Shown: positions 16,065 through 24,624, numbered from the stretch's first letter. The stretch: DNA of 50,380 bases from IDS-8 sp036381215 (GCA_036381215.1 DASVDF010000111.1:1-50380), one strand, 5' to 3'. Numbers and translations are program-made. Notes: generated by a model from the sequence alone, not told the origin.

Positions 16065-17509
16065 TCGGCTGCGCCTCCGGGGCCCTCCGGTTTTGCCGTG
16101 TCGAGCTTCAGGGCACGCATCTTGCGCGTGAGTGTGTTCCGTCCCCAGCCGAGCAGGCGCGCTGCTTCCTGGCGCTGCCCGCGCGCCTGTTTCAATGCCG
16201 CATGGATCAGCACTCTCTCCACTTCCGGCAGCGCGGTGCGGAGCAGCGGCTCACCGGAGCGGGCGAGCTGCTGCTCCGCCCACGACCCGAGCGTGCGGGT
16301 CCACGCCTCGAGCGCGCCGTTCGCTGCCGCCGTGCCGCCGAGCTCGGCCGGCAGGTCGCCGGAGGTGATCACGCTCCCCGGCGCGGTCACGGTGAGGCGG
16401 CGCGTGGTGTTGACGAGCTGGCGCACGTTGCCGGGCCATTCGTACGCGGCGAGCCGCTCGAGCGCCTCGCTGTTCAGCGATTTCGCCGGCGTACCGAGCT
16501 CGCGGGCGGCGTCTTGCAGGTAGTGCGCAAGCAGGAGCGGAATGTCCTCGCGCCGCTGCCTGAGCGGCGGGATGTCGATGCGCATGACGTTCAGTCGATG
16601 GTAGAGATCCTCGCGGAAGCGGCCTTCCCTGACCGCGCGCCCGAGATCCTGGTTGGTGGCGGCGATGACGCGCACGTCGACCCGGATCGAGGCCTGCCCG
16701 CCGACGCGATAGAACTCGCTCTCCGCCAGCACCCGGAGCAGGCGCGTCTGCAATCCCGGCGACATGTCGCCGATCTCGTCCAAGAACAGCGTGCCGCCGT
16801 CCGCCTGCTCGAAGCGGCCGATGCGGCGACTCTCCGCGCCGGTGAAGGCGCCGCGCTCGTGCCCGAAGAGCTCCGATTCGAGCAGCTCGGAGGCGATGGC
16901 CGAGGTATTCAATGCCACGAACGGTTTGCCCGAGCGCGGTCCATGGCGGTGCAGGGCACGCGCGACGAGCTCCTTGCCGGTGCCCGATTCGCCGGTGATG
17001 AGGACGGTCATGCTGGAGCGCGCGAGCCGACCGATGGAGCGGAATACCTCCTGCATCGCCGGCGCCTGGCCGATGAGCGAAGGCATCGCCGCGCGTTCCA
17101 CGACGTCAGTCACCGGCGGCAGGCGGCCGTTCTCGCGGGCCGCCTTGCGCACGAGGCCGATGGCCTCGTCGAGATCGAAGGGCTTCGGCAGGTACTCGAA
17201 TGCGCCGCCCTGGTAGGCCGCGATCGCGTTGTCGAGATCCGAATGCGCCGTCATCACGATCACCGGCACCTGCGGATGCTCGCGTGAGAGACGCTCGAGC
17301 AGGGCGAACCCGTCGATGCCGGGCATGCGGACATCGGTGATCAGCACGTCCGGGCGCCGGCGCTCGAGCGCTTCGAGCAGGTGCTCGGCGCGCTCGAAGG
17401 CGCGGGTGCCGAAGTCGACCTGGCGGAACGCGCGCTCCAGCACCCAGCGGACCGACTGGTCGTCGTCGACGATCCAGACGTCGAGCTGCTCGCGCCCCTC
17501 AGGCGTCAT
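16046..17509 (-). CDS. ntrC: Nitrogen regulation response regulator NtrC
   Basis: The sigma-54 activator of nitrogen-controlled genes, 487 residues. The receiver domain has the phosphoacceptor Asp59 in ITDVRMPG. The AAA+ domain has Walker A GESGTGKE, the sigma-54 contact loop GAFTGA, and Walker B GGTLFLDEIGD. A C-terminal Fis-type helix-turn-helix follows (RQEAARLLGWGRNTLTRKMRAL). Its start overlaps the end of ntrB by 11 bases, so translation is probably coupled. Two matching palindromes for this protein lie upstream of glnA at 20911-20958. The length is slightly above the E. coli protein because of a C-terminal tail (KPEGPGGAADHSAGK). Confidence 0.96.
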   Translation of the reverse strand: MTPEGREQLDVWIVDDDQSVRWVLERAFRQVDFGTRAFERAEHLLEALERRRPDVLITDVRMPGIDGFALLERLSREHPQVPVIVMTAHSDLDNAIAAYQGGAFEYLPKPFDLDEAIGLVRKAARENGRLPPVTDVVERAAMPSLIGQAPAMQEVFRSIGRLARSSMTVLITGESGTGKELVARALHRHGPRSGKPFVALNTSAIASELLESELFGHERGAFTGAESRRIGRFEQADGGTLFLDEIGDMSPGLQTRLLRVLAESEFYRVGGQASIRVDVRVIAATNQDLGRAVREGRFREDLYHRLNVMRIDIPPLRQRREDIPLLLAHYLQDAARELGTPAKSLNSEALERLAAYEWPGNVRQLVNTTRRLTVTAPGSVITSGDLPAELGGTAAANGALEAWTRTLGSWAEQQLARSGEPLLRTALPEVERVLIHAALKQARGQRQEAARLLGWGRNTLTRKMRALKLDTAKPEGPGGAADHSAGK

Positions 17510-18569
17510 CGCCGCGCTCCGCGGCCAGCGGGATGCGGACGAAGAACACGGTCTTGCCCGGCCGGCTCTCGAACTCGATCAGCCCGCCGTGGCGTGCGAG
17601 CAGGTCCTGCGCAACGGAGAGGCCGAGGCCCGTACCGTCGGGCCGGCCCGTGACCAGCGGGTAGAAGATGGAGTCCTGCAGCGCCGGCGGAATGCCGGGG
17701 CCGTCGTCCTCGATCTCGATGCTCGCGATGGCGCGGTGCCGCACCTCGCCGATGGTGAAGTTGGTCGCCGCGCGCGTGCGTACGACGAGTGTGCCCTGGC
17801 CCGCGAGCGCGGCGAGCGCGTTCTGCACGAGATTGAGCAGCGCCTGGACCATCTGGTCGCGGTCGAGCTCGATCAGCGGCAGGCCGGGATCGTAGTCGCG
17901 TCGCACGGCGACGGCCGCGAGCTCCGGCTCGACGAGCTTGAGGACATATTCGACCAGCTCGTGCACGTTCAGCCAGCGCTTGTGCGGCGGACCGCCCGGG
18001 CCGAGCAGCGTGTCGACCAGCGCCGCAAGCCGGTCCGCCTCGCTGATGATGACGTCCGTGTATTCCCTGAGCTCCGTGCCGCCCGGCAGGCGGGCGAGCA
18101 GCTGCGCCGCGCCGCGCAGGCCGCCGAGCGGATTCTTGATCTCGTGCGCCAGCTGCCGAATCATCTGGCGTCCGGCGCCGTGCTGCATGATGAGCGCATT
18201 CTCGCGACTGATGCGCGAGCGGCGGGTGACGTCGATCGTCTCGACCAGCAGGAAGTTGGGGGTCGATTCGCCCTGCATCGGCGACACGCGGCAATCCACG
18301 ACGCGGTGTTCGGGATGCCGGTCGGTGGGTGCGAGCTTGAGCTCGTCGGCGAACGTGAGGCCGGTCGAGAGCACGCGGCGGACCAGCTCCGCGAGCTGGG
18401 GGTCGTCGCCTGCGAGCTCGAGCAGCGGACGGCCGCGGGCGCGTTCGCGGCTCACGCCGAGCAGATCCTCGCCCGCGGGATTGATGCCGACGACCAGCAG
18501 GCTGCGATCGAGCACGATCGCGCCCGTGTTCAGGTTTTCGACGATTTCCTGCGCGAACCGCTGTTCCAC
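17499..18569 (-). CDS. ntrB: Nitrogen regulation sensor kinase NtrB
   Basis: The soluble histidine kinase/phosphatase partner of NtrC, controlled by PII proteins; 356 residues from GTG 18569. A PAS domain (about 5-110; IVENLNTGAIVLDRSLLVVGINPAG) is followed by the H-box RQLAHEIKNPLGGLRGAAQLL, the N-box LLNLVQNALAAL, and the ATP lid motifs DDGPGIPP and GTGLGLSVAQ. No ATG is available near the PAS start. GTG 18569 gives a normal length but has a poor ribosome binding site. A CTG at 18602 overlapping the stop of the DUF4124 gene as CTGA is an alternative that would add 11 residues. It is the third gene of the glnA-DUF4124-ntrB-ntrC locus. Confidence 0.94.
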   Translation of the reverse strand: MEQRFAQEIVENLNTGAIVLDRSLLVVGINPAGEDLLGVSRERARGRPLLELAGDDPQLAELVRRVLSTGLTFADELKLAPTDRHPEHRVVDCRVSPMQGESTPNFLLVETIDVTRRSRISRENALIMQHGAGRQMIRQLAHEIKNPLGGLRGAAQLLARLPGGTELREYTDVIISEADRLAALVDTLLGPGGPPHKRWLNVHELVEYVLKLVEPELAAVAVRRDYDPGLPLIELDRDQMVQALLNLVQNALAALAGQGTLVVRTRAATNFTIGEVRHRAIASIEIEDDGPGIPPALQDSIFYPLVTGRPDGTGLGLSVAQDLLARHGGLIEFESRPGKTVFFVRIPLAAERGDDA

Positions 18570-18598
18570 CGGAAGGGCGTCCGGGAGCGGGCCGCGGG

Positions 18599-19126
18599 TC
18601 AGTTCCTGTTCAGGATCGAGGTCTGCTGCACGTAGAAGCGGATCGGCTCGCTGCGGATCATGAGCCGGCCGGCCGGGTTCACGACCTCCGCCTGCAGGTT
18701 GTGCGCGCCGCGGTAGACCTCCTCGAGCGGGACCTGCAGACCGCTCACCTCCCTCGGCTCCCCGTCGAAGTACAGGCGCACGCGATCGCCCGGCTTGAGC
18801 GCCGGCTGCAGTGCGAGCTGCACCGTCAGGCGGCCTTCGATGTTCCATAGCGTCTCTTCGGCCGCGGGCTGCACGATTTCGAGGCTCTGGTAGCCGGGAG
18901 CGGCCGACTGGTTGTCGCCATTGGTCGGCGGCGTGCGCTCTGCAGCGTCCGGCCGCCGGTAGGCCGGCACCGTGGTCGGCTCGGCGATCTCGATCTTCTG
19001 CGCGCCCGGATGCGGCGCATCCGAATAATGCACGACGCCGTCCTCATCCACCCAGCGGTAGACCTCGGTCGCGCTCGCCGCCGCGGCGAGCACCGAAAGA
19101 CCAGCCAGAACCAGGCATTTACGCAT
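18599..19126 (-). CDS. DUF4124 domain-containing periplasmic protein
   Basis: A 175-residue exported protein of unknown function. It has a signal peptide (LVLAGLSVLAAAASA) followed by the DUF4124 motif TEVYRWVDEDGVVHYSDAPHPGA, then a low-complexity linker and a beta-rich C-terminal half (VQLALQPALKPGDRVRLYFDGE). Genes of this type are often found between glnA and ntrB in Gammaproteobacteria, and the order here is the same. The stop codon is 30 bases ahead of the predicted ntrB start. There is almost no leader between a plausible extended -10 and the ATG, so the mRNA could be leaderless if that promoter is used. Confidence 0.87.
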   Translation of the reverse strand: MRKCLVLAGLSVLAAAASATEVYRWVDEDGVVHYSDAPHPGAQKIEIAEPTTVPAYRRPDAAERTPPTNGDNQSAAPGYQSLEIVQPAAEETLWNIEGRLTVQLALQPALKPGDRVRLYFDGEPREVSGLQVPLEEVYRGAHNLQAEVVNPAGRLMIRSEPIRFYVQQTSILNRN

Positions 19127-19132
19127 CGGGCT

Positions 19133-19141
19133 AGCATATCA
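19133..19141 (-). promoter_or_regulatory. Candidate extended -10 of the DUF4124-ntrB-ntrC operon
   Basis: On the minus strand TGATATGCT reads as an extended -10 (TGn plus TATGCT). The A of the start codon at 19126 falls seven bases after the hexamer, where transcription would begin. No clear -35 is present. Confidence 0.4.
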
Positions 19142-19227
19142 GCGGGATTGCGATCCCGACCAGCGGGGCGGCAGGGAAATGACACCCGCGTCACGCTTTG
19201 TGTACGCCCGGCGATTGGAGCGGCATG

Positions 19228-19300
19228 GTTCATGAACGGGCGTGGGCGCTTTTCACGTTCGTTCATGAGCGGGAATTCGGGTGCGGGCTTGGTCATGAAC
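19228..19300. repeat. Three TTCATGA-type palindromes spaced about three helical turns
   Basis: GTTCATGAAC (19228-19237), GTTCATGAGC (19261-19270) and GGTCATGAAC (19291-19300) recur at intervals of 33 and 30 bases. The first is a perfect ten-base palindrome; the other two carry one arm change each. They lie between the glnA 3' end and the promoter of the DUF4124-ntrB-ntrC operon. This could be an operator array or the remains of a dispersed repeat; the GTTCAnGAACG core resembles the middle inverted repeat of element B. Confidence 0.55.
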
Positions 19301-19318
19301 GATGGTTTGAGCTTGCGG

Positions 19319-19347
19319 GCGGGCGGCCCGGGTGCGGGGCCGCCCGC
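19319..19347 (-). terminator. Hairpin after glnA
   Basis: A perfect 11-base GC stem (19319-19329 with 19337-19347) and a seven-base loop, located seven bases past the glnA stop. It has no T tract, so it may act as an mRNA-stabilising or weak terminator hairpin separating glnA from the ntr genes. Confidence 0.6.
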
Positions 19348-19353
19348 TTCCGG

Positions 19354-20763
19354 TCACAAGCTGTAGTACATGTCGAACTCGACAGGGTGCGTGGTCATGC
19401 GCAGCCGGGTGACGTTCTGCATCTTGAGGTCGATGTAGGCGTCGATCAGGTCGTCGGTGAACACGTCGCCCATCTTCAGGAACGCGCGATCCTTGTCGAG
19501 CTCGATCAGCGCCTCCTCGAGCGAGAACGCGACGTGCTCGAGCTCCTTTTCCTCCTCCGGCGGCAGGTCGTAGAGATCCTTGTCCATCGCCTCGCCGGGG
19601 TGCAGCTTCTTCTGGATGCCGTCGAGCCCGGCCATCACCATGGCCGAGAACGCGAGATACGGGTTCGCCATGGAATCGGGGAAACGCACCTCGATGCGCC
19701 GCCCCTTCGAGCTCGCCACGTACGGGATGCGGATCGACGCCGAGCGGTTACGGGCCGAGTACGCGAGGATCGTCGGCGCCTCGAAGCCCGGCACCAGGCG
19801 CTTGTAGCTGTTGGTCGCGGGATTGGTGAACGCGTTCAGCGCCTTCGCGTGCCTGATGATGCCGCCGATGTAATAGAGCGCCGTCTCCGACAGGCCGCCG
19901 TAGCCGTCGCCGGAGAACAGGTTCTTGCCGCCCTTGAACAGCGACTGGTGCACGTGCATGCCGTTGCCGTTGTCGTTGACCAGCGGCTTCGGCATGAAGG
20001 TCGCCGTCTTGCCGAAGCTGTGCGCGACGTTGTGCACGACGTATTTGAGGATCTGCACCTCGTCGGCCTTGCGGACGAGCGTGTTGAATTTCACTCCGAT
20101 CTCGCACTGGCCGGCCGTGGCCACCTCGTGGTGGTGCACTTCCGTCGGGCAACCCATCTCCTCGAGCGCGAGGCACATCGCGGAGCGGATGTCGTGCAGC
20201 GAATCGACCGGCGGCACCGGGAAGTAGCCGCCCTTCACCGTCGGCCGGTGGCCGGTGTTCATGTCTTCGTAGCTGCGGCTCGTGTTCCAGGCGCCTTCCT
20301 GCGAGTCGACCTGGTAGAACGCGCCCTGCATGTTGGCGTCCCAGCGCACGTCGTCGAACACGAAGAACTCGTTCTCCGGCCCGAAGTACGCCTCGTCGGC
20401 TATGCCGGTCGAGCGCAGGTACGCCTCGGCCCGCCGGGCGAGCGAGCGGGGGCAGCGGTCGTAGCCCTGCATCGTCGAGGGCTCGAGCACGTCGCAACGC
20501 AGGTTGAGCGTCGGCTCCTCGGAGAACAGGTCCACCACGGCGGAAGCCGGATCCGGCATCAGCACCATGTCCGACTCGTTGATGCCCTTCCAGCCGGCGA
20601 TCGACGAGCCGTCGAACATCTTGCCTTCCTCGAACGTGTCCTGGTCGACGACCCGCGCGGGCGCCGTGACGTGCTGCTCCTTGCCCTTGGTATCGGTGAA
20701 GCGAAAGTCGACGAACTTGATTTCCTTTTCCTTGATGAGCCCGAGCACTTCTGCCGCGGTCAT
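19354..20763 (-). CDS. glnA: Glutamine synthetase type I
   Basis: A 469-residue dodecameric GSI-beta enzyme that condenses ammonia and glutamate using ATP. Signatures include DGSSIAGWKGINESDM, the ATP-binding KGGYFPVPP, EVHHHEVATAGQCEIG, and the adenylylation tyrosine in KDLYDLPPEE, so GlnE-type control is expected. The ATG at 20763 is preceded by GGAGG. Expression is probably from the sigma-54 promoter at 20832-20847, activated by NtrC at 20911-20958, with the kinase and activator genes directly downstream. The intergenic distance to the DUF4124 gene (227 bases) and the hairpin suggest that the ntr genes have their own promoter as well. Confidence 0.98.
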   Translation of the reverse strand: MTAAEVLGLIKEKEIKFVDFRFTDTKGKEQHVTAPARVVDQDTFEEGKMFDGSSIAGWKGINESDMVLMPDPASAVVDLFSEEPTLNLRCDVLEPSTMQGYDRCPRSLARRAEAYLRSTGIADEAYFGPENEFFVFDDVRWDANMQGAFYQVDSQEGAWNTSRSYEDMNTGHRPTVKGGYFPVPPVDSLHDIRSAMCLALEEMGCPTEVHHHEVATAGQCEIGVKFNTLVRKADEVQILKYVVHNVAHSFGKTATFMPKPLVNDNGNGMHVHQSLFKGGKNLFSGDGYGGLSETALYYIGGIIRHAKALNAFTNPATNSYKRLVPGFEAPTILAYSARNRSASIRIPYVASSKGRRIEVRFPDSMANPYLAFSAMVMAGLDGIQKKLHPGEAMDKDLYDLPPEEEKELEHVAFSLEEALIELDKDRAFLKMGDVFTDDLIDAYIDLKMQNVTRLRMTTHPVEFDMYYSL

Positions 20764-20831
20764 GGCGTATCCTCCGGTTGTAATGCGTGGCGTGCGCGGG
20801 GCCCCGGCCCCGCAGCCATGCCCGAGCGCAG

Positions 20832-20847
20832 TGCAGGAAGCATGCCA
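20832..20847 (-). promoter_or_regulatory. Sigma-54 promoter of glnA
   Basis: On the minus strand TGGCATGCTTCCTGCA fits the -24/-12 consensus TGGCAC-N5-TTGCA, with the GG and GC pairs 12 bases apart. It lies 69 bases ahead of the glnA ATG. Transcription would begin near 20821. Confidence 0.8.
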
Positions 20848-20910
20848 GCGACCGGTGCATGGCAAGGGCTTGTTTTCCAAAGAAAAAAGCCGCCAGCCGT
20901 CGGCGCGTTC

Positions 20911-20927
20911 TGCACCAGTATAGTGCA
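20911..20927. promoter_or_regulatory. NtrC binding site 1
   Basis: TGCACCAGTATAGTGCA differs at one arm position from the NtrC consensus TGCACCA-N3-TGGTGCA. Its centre is about 98 bases upstream of the predicted glnA start point. Confidence 0.8.
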
Positions 20928-20941
20928 GCATCGAGCGGCAG

Positions 20942-20958
20942 TGCACTATTTTAGTGCA
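20942..20958. promoter_or_regulatory. NtrC binding site 2
   Basis: TGCACTATTTTAGTGCA is a perfect palindrome with the NtrC half-site TGCAC. Its centre is 31 bases from site 1, about three helical turns, close to the spacing of the enhancer sites at E. coli glnAp2. It is also about 50 bases upstream of the likely glyQ start point. Confidence 0.8.
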
Positions 20959-20993
20959 CCGGCAACCGCGCCACGCCGCGCCGGCACGCGGGT

Positions 20994-20999
20994 TATACT
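20994..20999 (+). promoter_or_regulatory. -10 element of the glyQS operon
   Basis: TATACT lies 29 bases ahead of the glyQ ATG. No convincing -35 hexamer is present. Confidence 0.5.
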
Positions 21000-21028
21000 G
21001 CGCCGTCCATTTCGCCGCGAAATCGTTG

Positions 21029-21958
21029 ATGTCCGAGGAAAACCCGCCGGTCCTTCACTTCCAGGACCTGGTGCTCAGCTTGCAGCGCTTCTGGGCCGGG
21101 GAGGGCGCGGTGGTCGCCCAGCCGTACGACATGCCGATGGGGGCGGGCACCTTCCACCCGATGACCTTCCTGCGTGCCATCGGTCCGGAGCCCTGGCGCG
21201 CGGCGTATGTGCAGCCCTGCCGGCGGCCGACGGACGGCCGCTACGGCGACAACCCGTTTCGCCTCCAGCACTACTACCAGTTCCAGGTGGCCCTGAAGCC
21301 CTCGCCGCCCGACATCCAGGCCACCTACCTGCGCTCGCTCGCGGCCATCGGCATCTCGGGCCGGGTGCACGACATCCGCTTCGTCGAGGACAACTGGGAG
21401 TCGCCGACGCTCGGCGCGTGGGGGCTCGGCTGGGAGGTATGGCTGAACGGCATGGAGATCACGCAGTTCACCTATTTCCAGCAGGTCGGCGGACTCGAGT
21501 GCCGGCCCGTGACCGGCGAGATCACCTACGGGCTCGAGCGTCTCGCGATGTATCTCCAGGAAGTCGAGAGCATCTTCGACGTCGTGTGGACGGAAGGGCC
21601 GCAGGGACCCGTCACCTACGGCGACGTGTATCACCAGAACGAGGTGGAGCAGTCGCGCTACAACTTCGAGGAAGCGCCGGTCGAGGCGCTCTTCTCGCAG
21701 TTCGATTTCGCGGAGAGCGAGTGCCGGCGCCTGATCGACACCCGGCTCGCGCTGCCCGCCTACGAGCAGATGCTGGTCGCCTCGCACACTTTCAACCTGC
21801 TCGACGCGCGCAATGCGATCTCGGTGAACGAACGCCAGCGCTACATCCTCCGGGTGCGCGACCTCTCGCGAGCCATCGCCGAGGCGTACTACGCGAGCCG
21901 CGAAGCGCTCGGCTTTCCGCTGCTCGAGCCGTCGCTGGCGCAGACGCGGAGCGGGTGA
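21029..21958 (+). CDS. glyQ: Glycyl-tRNA synthetase alpha subunit
   Basis: The catalytic subunit of the heterotetrameric class II glycyl-tRNA synthetase, 309 residues. It activates glycine and forms its adenylate. Conserved segments include FQDLVLSLQRFW, QPYDMPMGAGTFHPMTFLRAIGPEPW, and the class II motif 2 region QPCRRPTDGRYGDNPFRLQHYYQFQV. The ATG at 21029 gives the standard N-terminus MSEENPPVLHFQ. glyS follows after three bases, then gmhB and plsC, a widespread gammaproteobacterial order. It is divergent from glnA and shares a 265-base regulatory interval containing the NtrC sites. Confidence 0.98.
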   Translation: MSEENPPVLHFQDLVLSLQRFWAGEGAVVAQPYDMPMGAGTFHPMTFLRAIGPEPWRAAYVQPCRRPTDGRYGDNPFRLQHYYQFQVALKPSPPDIQATYLRSLAAIGISGRVHDIRFVEDNWESPTLGAWGLGWEVWLNGMEITQFTYFQQVGGLECRPVTGEITYGLERLAMYLQEVESIFDVVWTEGPQGPVTYGDVYHQNEVEQSRYNFEEAPVEALFSQFDFAESECRRLIDTRLALPAYEQMLVASHTFNLLDARNAISVNERQRYILRVRDLSRAIAEAYYASREALGFPLLEPSLAQTRSG

Positions 21959-21961
21959 AGG

Positions 21962-24055
21962 ATGGCTGCCCGCGAGAGCACGGCCGATTTCGCCGTCGAG
22001 ATCGGCACCGAGGAGCTGCCGCCGAAAGCGCTGCCCGGCCTCATCCGCGCGTTTGCCGATGAGCTCGTTGCGCTGCTCGGGCGCGAGCGCCTGGCGCACG
22101 GGGCGGTGGCGCCCTTTGCCACGCCACGGCGGCTCGCCGTCGTCATAAAGGATCTCGCGCTCGTGCAGGAGGAGCGGACCGCCGAGCTCAAGGGACCGCC
22201 GGTCTCGGTCGCGTTCGACGCCGTAGGCCGGCCCACGGCGGCGGCCCTGGCCTTCGCCGAGCGCTGTGGCGTGGCGGTCGAGGCGCTCGGCCGCACGCGC
22301 ACGGCGAAGGGCGAGTGGCTCAGCGGCCGCAAGGTGGAAGCGGGCTGCCCGGGCCGCGAGCTGCTCGCCGGCCTGGTCGAGGAGGCGCTCTCCCGCCTGC
22401 CGATCCCGCGGCGCATGCGCTGGGGCGATGCCGACATCGAGTTCGTGCGGCCGGTGCACTGGGTGCTGATGCTGCACGGGAGCGAAACGGTCCCGGGCAC
22501 GGTGCTGGGACTCACGCCCGGCCGGGTCACCCGCGGGCACCGGTTCCACGCGCCCGGCGAGCTCGTGCTCGAGGCGCCGGCGGACTATGCCGGCCTGCTG
22601 GAACGCGAGGGTTTCGTGATCGCCGATTTCGCCGCGCGGCGCGCGCGCATCGTCGCGGCCGTAGAGCAGGCGGCGGCCGGTGCCGGCGGGCGCCCGGTCG
22701 CCGAGGCTGCGCTGTTCGACGAGGTCACCGCGCTGACAGAATGGCCGGTCGCGCTCGTCGGGCGCTTCGACACGAGGTATCTCGAGCTGCCGCGCGAGGT
22801 GATCGTCGCGACCTTGACCCACCACCAGCGCTATTTTCCGATCGAAGGCCCGGACGGGCGGCTCAGGAGCGAGTTCGTGACGGTCGCCAACCTGGAGAGC
22901 GAGGATCCGGACGAGGTGCGCGCGGGCAATGAGCGGGTGATCCGTCCGCGTCTCGCCGACGCGGCGTTCTTCCGCGAGCACGACCTGAAGCAGCCGTTGC
23001 CCGAGCGCCTGCCGCAGCTCGAGCGCATCGTGTACGCCGAAGGGCTCGGCAGCCTGCTCGACAAGAGCCGCCGCGTCGCGGGGTTGGCCAGCCAAACCGC
23101 GGCGAAGCTCGGGCTCGACACCGCGCCCGTCGAGCGTGCCGCGCTGCTCGCGCGCTGTGACCTGACCACCGGCATGGTCGGCGAATTCCCCGAGCTGCAG
23201 GGCATCATGGGCGGGTACTACGCTGAAGCGGCGGGCGAGGCGGCGGCCGTGGCGCGGGCCATCCCCGAGATGTACCTGCCGCGGCATGCGGGCGATGCGC
23301 TGCCGGCCACCGGACCCGGGCGTGCGCTCGCGTTCGCCGACCGGCTCGATACTCTGGCGGGGCATTTCGCGGCGGGCGCGAAGCCTTCCGGCAATCGCGA
23401 TCCGTTCGGGCTGCGGCGGGCCGCGCTCGGCATCGTGCGGCTCGCCGTCGAGGCCGGGCTCGACCTCGAGCTGCCGCCGCTCATCACCGCCGCGCTCGCC
23501 GCCCAGCCCGTCCCTGTGCGCGACGCGCCGGCGCTCGTGGAGGAGATTTACGACTTCATCGTCGAACGGCTGCGCGCCTGGTACCTCGAGACGCGCGGCA
23601 CGCCGGCCGAGGTGTTCGAGGCGGTGCGCGCGCGCCAGCCCGGCTCGCTCGTGGATTTCGATCTGCGGCTGCAGGCGGTCACCGCGTTCGTCGGTCTCGA
23701 GGCCGCGGCGAGCCTCGCCGCCGCGAACAAACGCACGGCGAACATCCTGCGCCAGGCCGGCGATCCCGCCGGCGCCGTGCCGGACCCCGGGCAGCTCACC
23801 GAACCCGCGGAGCAGGCGCTCTGGCAGGCGCTCGCCGGCGAACGCGAAGCGGTGGCGCCGCTCGTCGCCGCGGGTGCTTACACCGACGCACTGGCGCGTC
23901 TTGCCGCGTTGCGCGAGCCCGTGGATCGCTTCTTCGACGAAGTGCTCGTGATGAGCGAGGACGAGACGGTGCGGCGCAATCGCCTGGCGCTGCTCGCGAC
24001 CTTGCGCGAGCTCTTCCTCGAAATCGCCGACGTTTCGCGTCTGGCGATCGGCTGA
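21962..24055 (+). CDS. glyS: Glycyl-tRNA synthetase beta subunit
   Basis: The tRNA-binding beta subunit, 697 residues, with the N-terminal signature FAVEIGTEELPPKALPGL, the central FATPRRLAVVIKDLA and THHQRYFPIEGPDG, and an HD-like region (LLARCDLTTGMVGEFPELQGIMGGYYA). A C-terminal anticodon-binding-like domain ends in RNRLALLATLRELFLEIADVSRL. The length and domain order are as usual. It starts three bases after the glyQ stop and is probably translationally coupled. Confidence 0.98.
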   Translation: MAARESTADFAVEIGTEELPPKALPGLIRAFADELVALLGRERLAHGAVAPFATPRRLAVVIKDLALVQEERTAELKGPPVSVAFDAVGRPTAAALAFAERCGVAVEALGRTRTAKGEWLSGRKVEAGCPGRELLAGLVEEALSRLPIPRRMRWGDADIEFVRPVHWVLMLHGSETVPGTVLGLTPGRVTRGHRFHAPGELVLEAPADYAGLLEREGFVIADFAARRARIVAAVEQAAAGAGGRPVAEAALFDEVTALTEWPVALVGRFDTRYLELPREVIVATLTHHQRYFPIEGPDGRLRSEFVTVANLESEDPDEVRAGNERVIRPRLADAAFFREHDLKQPLPERLPQLERIVYAEGLGSLLDKSRRVAGLASQTAAKLGLDTAPVERAALLARCDLTTGMVGEFPELQGIMGGYYAEAAGEAAAVARAIPEMYLPRHAGDALPATGPGRALAFADRLDTLAGHFAAGAKPSGNRDPFGLRRAALGIVRLAVEAGLDLELPPLITAALAAQPVPVRDAPALVEEIYDFIVERLRAWYLETRGTPAEVFEAVRARQPGSLVDFDLRLQAVTAFVGLEAAASLAAANKRTANILRQAGDPAGAVPDPGQLTEPAEQALWQALAGEREAVAPLVAAGAYTDALARLAALREPVDRFFDEVLVMSEDETVRRNRLALLATLRELFLEIADVSRLAIG

Positions 24056-24072
24056 CGCGGAAGCTCGAAGCC

Positions 24073-24624
24073 ATGCCGCAAGTCCGGCTCGTCATCCTCG
24101 ATCGCGACGGGGTCATCAATCACGATTCCGACGATTTCATCCGCACGCCGGCGGAGTGGGTTCCGATCGAAGGCAGCCTCGAAGGCATCGCGCTGCTCAC
24201 ACGCGCCGGTTTCACCGTCGCCGTGGCGACCAACCAGTCCGGCATCGGGCGCGGCCTTTACGACCACGCAAGCCTCGACGCCATCCACGCCAAGATGCGC
24301 CGCGCGGTGGCGGACGCCGGCGGTGCTATCGATCGCATCGTCTACTGCCCGCACGCGCCTGACGCCGGGTGCGACTGCCGCAAGCCGGCCCCCGGCCTGC
24401 TGCGCGAGCTCGGCCGGCATTACGGCATCGACCTCGCCGGCATGCCGGCGATCGGCGATACGGAGCGCGATCTCGAGGCCGCACGCGCGGTCGGCGCGCG
24501 CCCGATCCTGGTGCTGACCGGCAACGGCGCGGCGACGCAACGCATGCTCGCGGAGCGCGGCGAGGCGGTCGAGACCTGGCCGAACCTCCTCGAGGCCGCG
24601 CGGGCGTTGGCCGGAGAAACCTGA
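24073..24624 (+). CDS. gmhB: D-glycero-beta-D-manno-heptose 1,7-bisphosphate 7-phosphatase
   Basis: A HAD-family phosphatase of 183 residues in the ADP-heptose pathway for the LPS inner core. The nucleophile motif is LDRDGVIN, motif II is ATNQSGIGRG, the zinc-binding loop is CPHAPDAGCDCRKPAPG, and the final Asp is in IGDTERDLEAA. The zinc loop distinguishes GmhB from other small HAD enzymes. It lies 17 bases after glyS, and its stop codon shares one base with the plsC start (TGATG). Confidence 0.95.
   Translation: MPQVRLVILDRDGVINHDSDDFIRTPAEWVPIEGSLEGIALLTRAGFTVAVATNQSGIGRGLYDHASLDAIHAKMRRAVADAGGAIDRIVYCPHAPDAGCDCRKPAPGLLRELGRHYGIDLAGMPAIGDTERDLEAARAVGARPILVLTGNGAATQRMLAERGEAVETWPNLLEAARALAGET

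Noticed and set aside
18569..18848. N-terminal extension of NtrB up to 18848
   Set aside because: The extra residues overlap the DUF4124 gene in another frame and are Arg/Pro/Gly-rich without similarity to NtrB.
19228..19300. Three short repeats considered as a CRISPR array
   Set aside because: The repeats are ten bases and palindromic, only three occur, the intervals are short and unequal, and no cas gene is near.
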